The notes under the pieces are model-generated. The model did no database searches, had not been told where the DNA came from, and was given only the letters and a program-made list of their open reading frames with translations. A stretch of 23,827 nt of DNA, from positions 1 to 23,827 of IMG/VR virus record IMGVR_UViG_3300029258_002041. One strand, given 5' to 3'. The translations under genes were made by a program, and so were the position numbers. Below are positions 9,518 to 16,176 of the stretch, piece by piece. Numbering within the stretch: position 1 is the stretch's first letter; each line of letters opens with the position of its first letter. This stretch comes from a virus.

Positions 9518-10348
9518 TTATCTCCTAACAGGTGATTTACCGCCTTGTCCTTTAGAGCTTTTCTTTTCCAATTCACTTCTGACTTTGATTTCTTCACTTA
9601 GAACAATTTCTCTCGCTTCGTAAGACAAGTTTGATTGATCCATAATGCCACCCCTGTTTAACAAGGTATTGCTATTATTAGACCAAAACACCAAAGATAC
9701 CAGAAATCTCAGCTCGTCATTGATAAGCGACAAAGGACATTCATAAAACAGCCTTTGCCCAATTTGCAAAACAACAGATTTACCCTTCTCAGGTTTCTTT
9801 TCTTTTTTATTTTTCTGTAGAGCATATTTCGACACACGCTCTTTGTCTACTCGTATAGCATCATCCTCATCATCGGTATTGCTTTCGTTCTCTATTTTTT
9901 CAGTACCGAACTTTTGACAATTACGTGCCGCATTCAAGTGTTTTTTCAAGCATTCTTCGCAATTCCACGTTGATATATCTTTTTCTTCAGCATAAACATG
10001 AAAAGTCACAAGGCCCTTTATGGCATCTCTTTCTCTGTCGGTAAGAGTTGATATTTCTTTAACGTGATTTAAAATCTCAATCAAATATCGGTGCGGAATA
10101 CGATTCAAGCTTTTACGACTATATTCTACCGAACAACCACTGTCATCACGTAAATTGTCCCATGACACCAGACATGATTCCAGCAATCTCAACTGTTCAT
10201 GTGATGTTTCCGAATCAACAAAAGACAAATAAGGCCTGTGTCGGACAAGTAATTGCTTAACATAGAACACAGTTTGATTCCATTCCGGCACAGACCTATC
10301 ATCTTCAACCACATACCGAAAAATATTATCAGCATCAGGATTACGCAT
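9518..10348 (-). CDS. Tail assembly chaperone, second ORF (gpGT-like)
   Basis: This 276-residue protein lies between the tube and tape measure genes, the usual place for tail assembly chaperones, which bind the tape measure protein before tube polymerisation. Its N-terminal third repeats the pattern of the preceding ORF (SWDNLRDDSGCSVEY here, GWENLRDENGNIVEF there, followed by an 'IP...' helix), so both appear to carry the same domain. Residues C130, C133, H137 and C144 form a C-x2-C-x3-H-x6-C cluster that could bind zinc. A charged linker (about 150-190) leads to a hydrophobic domain (FYECPLSLINDEL, then a GGIMDQ turn). Its ATG overlaps the previous stop as TAATG. It may also be made as a fusion by -1 frameshifting. 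Confidence 0.7.
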   Translation of the reverse strand: MRNPDADNIFRYVVEDDRSVPEWNQTVFYVKQLLVRHRPYLSFVDSETSHEQLRLLESCLVSWDNLRDDSGCSVEYSRKSLNRIPHRYLIEILNHVKEISTLTDRERDAIKGLVTFHVYAEEKDISTWNCEECLKKHLNAARNCQKFGTEKIENESNTDDEDDAIRVDKERVSKYALQKNKKEKKPEKGKSVVLQIGQRLFYECPLSLINDELRFLVSLVFWSNNSNTLLNRGGIMDQSNLSYEAREIVLSEEIKVRSELEKKSSKGQGGKSPVRR

Positions 10349-10698
10349 TATTCTTCCGACTCTTCCCCCAAAATCTGATCAACCAATTCTCTTCTGATAC
10401 TGACTGGAATGATAGAAAACTGATCAATATCGCCTTTAAACTCTACGATATTACCATTTTCATCCCGTAAATTTTCCCATCCCTTAATGCCAGCCGACAG
10501 ATATTCAATTTGAGCCGATCCGGTTTTGATGCGCTCTTCTCGTTTCTTTCCTGTTCCCGATGCCGAATACAGTGTGTCTTCAATTCTTGCCAGTTTTTTA
10601 AACGGCACCAACTTCAAAATGAATACCGTCTGTTCTTCCGGCGGCAAACCTTCATCGCATTTGGGAATGTAACGTTGTTCTTTAGGCAAAGCCTTCAT
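10348..10698 (-). CDS. Tail assembly chaperone, first ORF (gpG-like)
   Basis: I place the start at the ATG at 10698 (116 residues), preceded by AAAGGAGA at a 10-nt spacing. The same frame is open further upstream to an ATG at 10947, but that codon abuts the terminator U-tract and has no ribosome binding site. The protein begins MKALPKEQRYIPKCDEG, has a 'QTVFILKLVPFKKLARIED' strand-helix region, a basic linker (GTGKKREERIK) and the conserved-looking 'GWENLRDENG' with W74. It is the small upstream partner of the two-ORF chaperone cassette. A UUUGGGG heptamer lies over its codons 110-111, and the -1 frame is open into the second ORF. Confidence 0.7.
   Translation of the reverse strand: MKALPKEQRYIPKCDEGLPPEEQTVFILKLVPFKKLARIEDTLYSASGTGKKREERIKTGSAQIEYLSAGIKGWENLRDENGNIVEFKGDIDQFSIIPVSIRRELVDQILGEESEE
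10366..10372 (-). other. UUUGGGG slippery heptamer for -1 frameshift in chaperone pair
   Basis: Read on the minus strand, the heptamer is T TTG GGG, with TTG (10371-10369) and GGG as zero-frame codons of the first chaperone ORF. This fits X XXY YYZ exactly. The -1 frame is open from here (GGA AGA GTC GGA AGA ATA) into the ATG of the second ORF. Slippage would give a product of about 393 residues: 111 from the first ORF, 6 junction residues and all 276 of the second. A programmed frameshift at this gene pair is widely conserved in long-tailed phages (lambda gpG/gpGT). The zero-frame stop lies 15 nt downstream of the heptamer. Efficiency of a U/G heptamer is uncertain. Confidence 0.55.
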
Positions 10699-10719
10699 AA
10701 TTTGGGTTCTCCTTTCAAG

Positions 10720-10743
10720 TTTGATTAAAAGTTTAATTAAAAG
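10720..10743 (-). repeat. Tandem 12-mer in the chaperone leader
   Basis: On the minus strand CTTTTAATTAAA is followed directly by CTTTTAATCAAA (one mismatch) and then CTT, just upstream of the chaperone ribosome binding site. Two copies in an AT-rich leader could be an operator, an A/U-rich translational enhancer or chance. Confidence 0.4.
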
Positions 10744-10783
10744 CTTCCTAGCTCTAATACTATAATAAAGACCATCGCTCTCA

Positions 10784-10812
10784 ATGATAATATAACAAAC
10801 ACCAATTTGCAA
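10784..10812 (-). promoter_or_regulatory. Candidate promoter for the chaperone/tape-measure unit
   Basis: On the minus strand TTGCAA (10812-10807) and TATCAT (10789-10784) are separated by 17 bp, about 85 nt before the chaperone ATG. It follows the terminator after the tube gene, where a restart of transcription is expected. The -35 hexamer is identical to that of the better promoter at 17977-18005. The -10 match is weak. Confidence 0.35.
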
Positions 10813-10947
10813 CCTTAAAGCACATACTTTCCATGTGGTTACAATTAATGCCTTCGTAAAAACAAAAAGTATAAATGGCAAGTGAAAGAACAGATATATC
10901 AACTCCAACACTGAAAACATCACTCTGTCAAATATTTGCCAACCCAT

Positions 10948-10981
10948 AAAAAAATAGGCGGAGTTTCTGACCTCCGCCTAT
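10948..10981 (-). terminator. Intrinsic terminator after the tail tube gene
   Basis: On the minus strand ATAGGCGGAG (10981-10972), an 8-nt loop and CTCCGCCTAT (10963-10954) form a perfect 10-bp GC-rich stem, and the T-tract runs directly on to 10948. It lies 27 nt after the tube stop codon. It should end or reduce transcription between the abundant tube protein and the less abundant chaperone and tape measure proteins. Confidence 0.9.
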
Positions 10982-11007
10982 CATCCCTCTTCATCCCATA
11001 TTTCAGG

Positions 11008-12504
11008 TTATATACTAGATTCGCTATTGACGAGAATGCAGTACGCTTCCGGGAGATTGTTCTCGTCATCGGGGAACGCTTGGAATGGCATGTCTACCGT
11101 GATCAAATTAGCGTCTGCCACAGTCGGAGTTGTGCCATTGAATTTGATTGACGGAAACACCACATACTTCTGTCTGAAGACATCAGAATCATCAATCTCC
11201 CCATCCACAGTATCATCAATGCAAGCGATTTCAGCCTTTGCAGCCAATCCATTGACAAACTTGGCATACATCAGCATATCATCAAACTCGATGTTAAATG
11301 TTCCTGTGACTTCCCGTTGCTGTTCCGGCAATTTAGCTCTGCCAATTTCACCGAACGGAATTTTATCAGGAAAGAGATTGTTGTTGATGGTGTATTCACC
11401 AGACATGATTTCGTAAGAAGTCGAATCAAAGAAGAATTCGCCCATAAACGAACTGAGAGGATCAGTATCAGACACAGAGCCACTTCCTGTAGTGCTTTGC
11501 AACGATACGGGAGCATTTATAGCATGATCCACTTCTATGCTGTTGTCGCCAGCCCCCGGAATACCAGTAAGCCTGTATTCATTGCTTACAATGGCCTTTC
11601 CGGTGTAAGTGATATTAGTTTCCTGTCCAATGATCAGCGTGCCGCCACCAGAAGGGAACATCCCGTATTCGGTAGCATTTCGCAACACAATGTAAGTGTC
11701 ACCAATACTTGCAGCCGCACCCAACAAACCAACAGACTGTTCAATCTTGCCCATCATTCCGTAAGTGCCAGTGCAAATATCGTTACTGGGAAACACTTCG
11801 TTCAAAGTATTGACTTTACATCCCGTATAGAAAAAGGCAACAATGTCCCTCAAGATTTCCAAACTCAACCCAGTCGGCAAAACAGGAGCCACATCAATCA
11901 AATGAGTATAGACCAAACTCCAATTGGTTGAATCCTCTGAAAAAATCCGAGATCCCTTGCTGTAATCAGTGGAAAGGGTACCTCCACCTGTCGCTCCTAC
12001 GCCAGTAAAGGTATTGTTGTCAGTGCCACCAATACCGCTGTAAGAGAATGATTCATAAGTAAGATCCTTGGTGGTCAAATCTCTCTGGATAATAACACCA
12101 TTACCACCTCCACTATCAAAGCCCTCAGTTACGAGATTTCTGTCTGTAGGAAGATCTGAAGTTGAATCGTTATCGAATGCCATAGTGCTAATGGCTGCTA
12201 TTCCACCATCTACACCCTGCATCGTTAAATGTTCACCATATCCATGTTTCAAAAATATACTTTGGCCTTCGGTGTTCTGTTCATAATTGATGTCACCACC
12301 CACAGAACTCGATCCAATTACCGAAGTGTTATAAGCTCTGTCATCACGCAACTCGGCGGATACCAGCACATTTAGTTCGTTAACCACACTCTCAGAAGTA
12401 AATCGGAGAACATGATCTAATGTCGCCATCTGTCCATAGGTAGTTTCCTCGCCATAGTGGATCTTTGCCCTTGCACCCACAGCCGGTCTTGTAGCATCAC
12501 CCAT
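11008..12504 (-). CDS. Major tail tube protein (Phage_tube_2-like)
   Basis: This 498-residue protein begins MGDATRPAVGARAKIHYGEE and continues with a tube-type N-terminus: 'GEETTYGQ', 'LRFTSESV', 'SVIGSSSVGGDINYE'. The C-terminal half has 'YTINNNLFPDKIPFG' and 'REVTGTFNIEFDD', the strand pattern of tail tube proteins. It is long for the family because of two beta-rich inserts: residues about 110-195 ('LTYESFSYSGIGG', 'FTGVG', ending 'YSKGSRIF') and about 255-340 ('TLIIGQETNITYTGKA', 'YRLTGIPGAG'). These may project from the tube. It sits between the terminator-type tail gene and the chaperones, has an AGGAGGT ribosome binding site 8 nt upstream, and is followed by a strong terminator, as expected for an abundant structural protein. 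A paralogue lies at 434-1615. Confidence 0.8.
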   Translation of the reverse strand: MGDATRPAVGARAKIHYGEETTYGQMATLDHVLRFTSESVVNELNVLVSAELRDDRAYNTSVIGSSSVGGDINYEQNTEGQSIFLKHGYGEHLTMQGVDGGIAAISTMAFDNDSTSDLPTDRNLVTEGFDSGGGNGVIIQRDLTTKDLTYESFSYSGIGGTDNNTFTGVGATGGGTLSTDYSKGSRIFSEDSTNWSLVYTHLIDVAPVLPTGLSLEILRDIVAFFYTGCKVNTLNEVFPSNDICTGTYGMMGKIEQSVGLLGAAASIGDTYIVLRNATEYGMFPSGGGTLIIGQETNITYTGKAIVSNEYRLTGIPGAGDNSIEVDHAINAPVSLQSTTGSGSVSDTDPLSSFMGEFFFDSTSYEIMSGEYTINNNLFPDKIPFGEIGRAKLPEQQREVTGTFNIEFDDMLMYAKFVNGLAAKAEIACIDDTVDGEIDDSDVFRQKYVVFPSIKFNGTTPTVADANLITVDMPFQAFPDDENNLPEAYCILVNSESSI

Positions 12505-12519
12505 AGAAAAACCTCCTAA

Positions 12520-13002
12520 TTAATCAACAAACTTATAATACTTTCGCTTGACAATCCTAAATATCACAACCGCCGAATAAAACATGCCATTAGTCCTTGC
12601 CAGTCTTACGCCCGGCATTGCACTTTCAACAAATGTGCGACGATCATGAATATAGCCGTCCAAATTAGAATGTACTGAGAATAGGTTCATTATTCTTTCA
12701 GTGTTTAACCGCATTTTTTCAAACATTAAGTTTTCGCTGAACTCTTCTTGGTAGTATATAAGTTGATAGACGTTTTCCATGTCATATTCCCGACCTCCCA
12801 CTTTCATATTCTTCTGCGGCCCCATAACACATTCACTCCACGCTACAGACAAGGCAGGAGTTGCAGGAACAAACAATACGTCTTGATTGAATATATTCTT
12901 TTCGTCAAAGTCTAAATCAAAGTCAGACTGATAAACCTTGAAGGTTTCAACAATGTTTAAAGACCCATCATTAATATAATCTTTGTTGTCAATGACAGCC
13001 AT
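12520..13002 (-). CDS. Putative tail terminator protein
   Basis: This 160-residue protein starts MAVIDNKDYINDGSLNIVET. A central 'KNMKVGGREYDMENVYQLIYY' region is followed by a helix (FEKMRLNTERIMNLF) and a final basic strand (AVVIFRIVKRKYYKF). The order of strands and helix, the size, and the position directly before the tube gene fit a gpU-like tail terminator, which caps the tube at its head-proximal end. The assignment rests mostly on synteny. It starts one base after the previous stop codon (TAACATG), indicating coupled translation. Confidence 0.45.
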   Translation of the reverse strand: MAVIDNKDYINDGSLNIVETFKVYQSDFDLDFDEKNIFNQDVLFVPATPALSVAWSECVMGPQKNMKVGGREYDMENVYQLIYYQEEFSENLMFEKMRLNTERIMNLFSVHSNLDGYIHDRRTFVESAMPGVRLARTNGMFYSAVVIFRIVKRKYYKFVD

Positions 13003-13003
13003 G

Positions 13004-13549
13004 TTATATCAGTCCTATTTGTCGCATAAATCCAATAATATTGTTCGCACATATTCGAGCTATCCAATCAATCAAATCTTTGTCAATATCCCAACCAAAA
13101 TGTTCTTCCCAAGAATAACCTAATGCCGTTTTTTCTTCAAAAAAGTCATCAGGATACCGACCAACAAATCTGTTGACATCAATAGATAGCGTCACAAAAT
13201 CTTTGGCAACCGTTCTAGTAGCAGAACCAGCCAACATAGCTCTATGCGTAAAAAGAAAGGTATCCCACAAAGCACCTGTTCTAACACCCGGAGTCTCATA
13301 ACTTGGATCTACGGCAAGCATTGGCGCACCAGCCCATGCCCGAAAAGCACCTTTGCGCTCATACCATCTTAAAGTTTTTTCTGATTTTCCAGACTTCGGC
13401 AATTCCTGCCACCTGTCTTCAAAGTGCTGTGCTAAAACTTCTGATATTTCAACAAAGTCATTCACATACCCAAAGTTTTTGATATAGTCACTAAACGTAG
13501 CTATATCTTTAAACACGGGCGATTTTTTATTTATCTCAAGTTCTAGCAT
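13004..13549 (-). CDS. Putative neck / tail-completion protein (HK97 gp10-like)
   Basis: This protein has 181 residues. After an N-terminal helix (EVLAQHFEDRWQEL), residues about 50-95 contain 'KTLRWYERKG' and 'GVRTGALWDTF', matching the '...K...LrTGaL..S' signature of HK97-gp10-like and Mu-gpG-like virion morphogenesis proteins. A strand-rich half follows and the protein ends in a hydrophobic helix (DWIARICANNIIGFM). In such clusters this protein acts at the neck between connector and tail terminator, which matches the gene order here. The start is close behind the connector stop codon (TAATCATG). Confidence 0.5.
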   Translation of the reverse strand: MLELEINKKSPVFKDIATFSDYIKNFGYVNDFVEISEVLAQHFEDRWQELPKSGKSEKTLRWYERKGAFRAWAGAPMLAVDPSYETPGVRTGALWDTFLFTHRAMLAGSATRTVAKDFVTLSIDVNRFVGRYPDDFFEEKTALGYSWEEHFGWDIDKDLIDWIARICANNIIGFMRQIGLI

Positions 13550-13551
13550 GA

Positions 13552-14028
13552 TTACAAATCATCTTGATCAAATATATTAGTATAGAGAGGATACTTAGGA
13601 AAGCTGGTATAGCTTGTTGCATCCTCATTGCTAATTAACGGCCCGGAAGTTATGCCTGAATATGTATCTTCATAAACACCGGCCCGATAATTGTCGATAA
13701 ATAAATTTAAAAAGGTTTCAGATTCATCATTGAAAAAATCGCCTACACCCTCAGATTTCACGTTGAACTGCCCATAATAATTACTTTTCATCAAATAAGC
13801 AGCAGTAGCATATGCTGTCGCATACCTTAAATCATCGGGAACATTGGCATCAGTCGGCAAACCACCAGTAGGCATGATTTTTCTAATGCTGGCCTGCACT
13901 TTTCGTTCGGCAATTGAAATCATCGCTTCGCATGATGTCGTATCAATGTGGCCACTGCCACCAATTTTTAACTTGCCAGTATTCGACAACAAAACTAATT
14001 TGACATCATCAACAGTGCAATAAGACAT
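13552..14028 (-). CDS. Head-tail connector / head completion protein (gp6/gp36-like)
   Basis: This 158-residue protein begins MSYCTVDDVKLVLLSNTGKL. It then has a helix 'CEAMISIAERKVQASIRKI', a loop ending 'VPDDLRYATAYATAAYLMK', and a polar tail. The 'Y.tvdDv... / A...v...i / P..lr.a....A.y' layout is that of gp6-like adaptor and Mu gp36-like (DUF1320) connector proteins, which form the ring under the portal. The gene order capsid, unknown, connector, neck, terminator, tube fits. Its ATG overlaps the preceding stop as TAATG. Confidence 0.65.
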   Translation of the reverse strand: MSYCTVDDVKLVLLSNTGKLKIGGSGHIDTTSCEAMISIAERKVQASIRKIMPTGGLPTDANVPDDLRYATAYATAAYLMKSNYYGQFNVKSEGVGDFFNDESETFLNLFIDNYRAGVYEDTYSGITSGPLISNEDATSYTSFPKYPLYTNIFDQDDL

Positions 14029-14402
14029 TAACTTGCCGTTTTTTTCCTTTCGCCGCTGGTTTTGCTACCCGAAGCAACTTGTGGCTCTTCTGACGATACA
14101 GGGATGTTTTGCTCAAAATAATTTGCCGCATTATAGCTGGTATTTTCAGCCAGCTTTTTAACATCCTCAATATCTCCTTCAACCAAAGTATAAACAGGAA
14201 CATTTTTGCCAGCAAACTTGTCAAAAGTAACTTCCCCATCAATAACACCCTGAAGCACCCTGAGAGGAATTGTTCTTTTAGAATTGTCAAATAAATAGCC
14301 TTTTCCGAAAATGGTTTGCTCTTTGGCAATATCCAATCCGGTGATGTAATTGCCATCAACGTTGTTGCAGATGATTATCGTTTTTGTTGCATTTTTAGCC
14401 AT
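14028..14402 (-). CDS. Small protein between capsid and connector genes, unknown
   Basis: This 124-residue protein of no recognised family begins MAKNATKTIIICNNVDGNYI. The first 90 residues look folded and strand-rich; the last 35 are polar and end in a basic, Ser/Lys-rich tail (SKTSGERKKTAS) that may be disordered. It lies where lambda encodes FI and where other phages place packaging accessory or head-decoration proteins. A role in head completion is inferred from position only. The ribosome binding site AAAGGA is 10 nt upstream, downstream of the strong capsid-distal hairpin. Confidence 0.6.
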   Translation of the reverse strand: MAKNATKTIIICNNVDGNYITGLDIAKEQTIFGKGYLFDNSKRTIPLRVLQGVIDGEVTFDKFAGKNVPVYTLVEGDIEDVKKLAENTSYNAANYFEQNIPVSSEEPQVASGSKTSGERKKTAS

Positions 14403-14433
14403 TGGCTTTATATCCTTTCATCTTGATATTTCA

Positions 14434-14464
14434 ATTAGAGGGGAGCATTAAACTCCCCTCTAAT
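14434..14464 (-). other. 12-bp hairpin after the capsid gene
   Basis: ATTAGAGGGGAG and CTCCCCTCTAAT form a perfect 12-bp stem with a 7-nt loop, 30 nt after the capsid stop. There is no U-tract on either strand (the minus transcript continues UGAAAU), so it is more likely an RNA-stability or processing element, or a weak attenuator that raises capsid mRNA over downstream genes, than a full terminator. Confidence 0.65.
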
Positions 14465-14493
14465 GTTATAGACACTTAGTTGTTCTGTTACAC

Positions 14494-15765
14494 CTAAAAT
14501 ACCGTTGCCACAATAAAGTCATCGTTGCGATAACGAACAGGAAGTCCATTTACACCACCGATAACCTCAACCTTCTTGGGATCACTCACTTCATTGATGA
14601 TCGTTTCAGCAAAAATTCCGGGTTTCGGAGACAATACGTTGCCAGCACCATATTCCGATAAAGTGGTATAGAAGTTGCCATATGTGCTTTCGCCCGTATT
14701 GACAGCCGACGGAGCCATCGCCCGAATAATCACCTTATTGTCCGGCAAGAAAGGCTTGCTCGTCAGAACATAAGTGCCTGCCGCAAACGCATACTCCAAA
14801 TTCTCACTCACAGTGACTGTAGTGGTTGTCGGAGTCGCAGCCACAGTTACGAATTGATCCTGAAGCACCGTTCCATCGGTTGCATAGCTGATCAGCCGAA
14901 TGGTATCACCCGATTCAATCCCGCTTGCATCATCTACCACAAACGAAGTCGTGCCCGCTGTAGCATTAGATGCCAGTTCAGTCGTCAAAGTGTAATGACC
15001 ATCCCACTTAGTGAACTTAATATCGCCCACATAAGTTTGCAGAATCAAATACAAGTTGTCCATAGTCAGGATATCCCGCCTGCCACCAGTAATAATGGTG
15101 TTTTTCACCTGTCGCACGGCAGTATTGGCAAGCAAAAGCCTTTCAATATAAGCATTGTAAATCACTTCAACAGGCTTAAAACCAGTTCCCCGGAACAAGT
15201 ACATCCATTCAAACAAGTCATTAAGGGGGTTTGCACTGGCAGTGGTAGTCCACTTGTCAGCAGCAGCCGTGATAGTCGGTTTGAATCTGGTGGGAATATT
15301 GTAATCAACAGTGAACTTGATACGATTGCTATTGATAGTCAATTGCCCCATGATCGCCTGCCATAGCGAATGCTCAATCCGAGTATCTATCCTACGCCGC
15401 AGAGCAGCAACCTTCTTGGCGATGAAGGTTTTGACATTTTCAACTTCATTCAAAGTGCCCAGTCTACGCACAGATTGAAGCTGGTGTGGCATCACATGAA
15501 ATTTCTCACGGAAATATGCGGGAGCCATCCTACGCTGATAGAATCCACCACCGGCAATGATGGGAGACTCTGCACCCTGAGCAACCGCCTGTGTCATGCC
15601 GCCAATATCCAGCTCAACATCCCACATAACTTCATGTGCATTAATCCCCTTCAAAGGGAAGAGTTTACTCGCCATGAAGTCAGGAGATATTGCAACTTGC
15701 TGAATTACACCCGAAACGTACTGGGTTTTTAAATAAGGATACCGACCTAACAGTTCATTCAACAT
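14494..15765 (-). CDS. Major capsid protein (lambda gpE-like, HK97 fold)
   Basis: This 423-residue protein begins MLNELLGRYPYLKTQYVSGV. The N-terminal part has features of the Phage_cap_E family: 'ISPDFMASKLFP', 'EVMWDVELD', 'YFREKFHVMPHQL', an Arg-rich helix 'KKVAALRRRIDTRIEHSLWQ', and the late 'NPLNDLFEWMY' region. The end has 'PVRYRNDDFIVATVF', typical of the capsid C-terminal P-domain strand. Residues about 255-337 are a Thr/Val/Ala-rich beta insert ('TTSFVVDDASGIESGDTI'), probably a surface domain. It follows the protease/scaffold and small-protein genes. The ribosome binding site is exceptionally complete (AAAGGAGGTGAT) and overlaps the upstream stop, consistent with high expression. 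Confidence 0.85.
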   Translation of the reverse strand: MLNELLGRYPYLKTQYVSGVIQQVAISPDFMASKLFPLKGINAHEVMWDVELDIGGMTQAVAQGAESPIIAGGGFYQRRMAPAYFREKFHVMPHQLQSVRRLGTLNEVENVKTFIAKKVAALRRRIDTRIEHSLWQAIMGQLTINSNRIKFTVDYNIPTRFKPTITAAADKWTTTASANPLNDLFEWMYLFRGTGFKPVEVIYNAYIERLLLANTAVRQVKNTIITGGRRDILTMDNLYLILQTYVGDIKFTKWDGHYTLTTELASNATAGTTSFVVDDASGIESGDTIRLISYATDGTVLQDQFVTVAATPTTTTVTVSENLEYAFAAGTYVLTSKPFLPDNKVIIRAMAPSAVNTGESTYGNFYTTLSEYGAGNVLSPKPGIFAETIINEVSDPKKVEVIGGVNGLPVRYRNDDFIVATVF

Positions 15766-15770
15766 TATGC

Positions 15771-15782
15771 ATCACCTCCTTT
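15771..15782 (-). promoter_or_regulatory. Near-complete Shine-Dalgarno of the capsid gene
   Basis: AAAGGAGGTGAT on the minus strand complements almost the whole 3' end of bacterial 16S rRNA and overlaps the TAA of the preceding gene. It fixes the capsid ATG at 15765 and explains high yield. Confidence 0.85.
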
Positions 15783-16158
15783 AGACTATCTGCGGTCTGA
15801 TAATAATACGTTGCACATCGGCCCAAGTAACCGCTGTAGTCTCAGTAACAAAGCCATATTTGACAATGACCCTATCAAAGAGAGCAGTGATTTGGTTCCG
15901 TCCATTTGACAGACTATAAATATTTTCTGTGGTTAGATATACCTCGCTAGAGGCATGAACTGCATTATTGAAAGGCACTACCAAGCCACTAGTAGCATCA
16001 AAAACACACGTCACAAAAGGCGGCAACTCTGTACCGTAACCAGCAGCATCCCATGCGGTAGCATCAAGAGTACCACTTAAAGTGACATAATCAGCACTAG
16101 CAAGGCCGGTCTTAAATGCCCATTTTCCTACTATTTGACCAGATCCTACTTCCGGCAT
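15781..16158 (-). CDS. Putative head decoration protein, unknown family
   Basis: This 125-residue protein begins MPEVGSGQIVGKWAFKTGLA. It is almost entirely strand- and turn-like, rich in Val, Thr, Ala and Gly, with no long helix or membrane segment. Size and composition match small capsid-decoration proteins, and its place between scaffold and capsid genes is that of lambda gpD. I recognise no family signature, so decoration is an inference from position. It has an AGGAGGT ribosome binding site 7 nt before the ATG, and its stop codon overlaps the capsid Shine-Dalgarno. Confidence 0.5.
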   Translation of the reverse strand: MPEVGSGQIVGKWAFKTGLASADYVTLSGTLDATAWDAAGYGTELPPFVTCVFDATSGLVVPFNNAVHASSEVYLTTENIYSLSNGRNQITALFDRVIVKYGFVTETTAVTWADVQRIIIRPQIV

Positions 16159-16176
16159 CTTTAAACCTCCTGTATT

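Larger units (their letters stand above)
10699..10947 (-). other. Untranslated leader between tube terminator and chaperones
   Basis: Together with the terminator this makes a stretch of about 300 bases without a convincing gene. It holds a candidate promoter, a tandem 12-mer and the chaperone ribosome binding site. A frame continuous with the chaperone ORF crosses it and would encode hydrophobic residues, but no ATG in it has a ribosome binding site. I see no other ORF or RNA gene. Confidence 0.5.

Noticed and set aside
10699-10947. N-terminal extension of the first chaperone ORF from an ATG at 10947
   Set aside because: The ATG touches the terminator U-tract and has no Shine-Dalgarno, while the ATG at 10698 has AAAGGAGA. 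The extension would add hydrophobic residues unlike a chaperone.
11317-11931. Plus-strand ORF of 204 codons
   Set aside because: Antisense to the tail tube gene, with no family resemblance; a shadow frame.
14434-14464. Capsid-distal hairpin as a full terminator
   Set aside because: No U-tract follows the stem on either strand.
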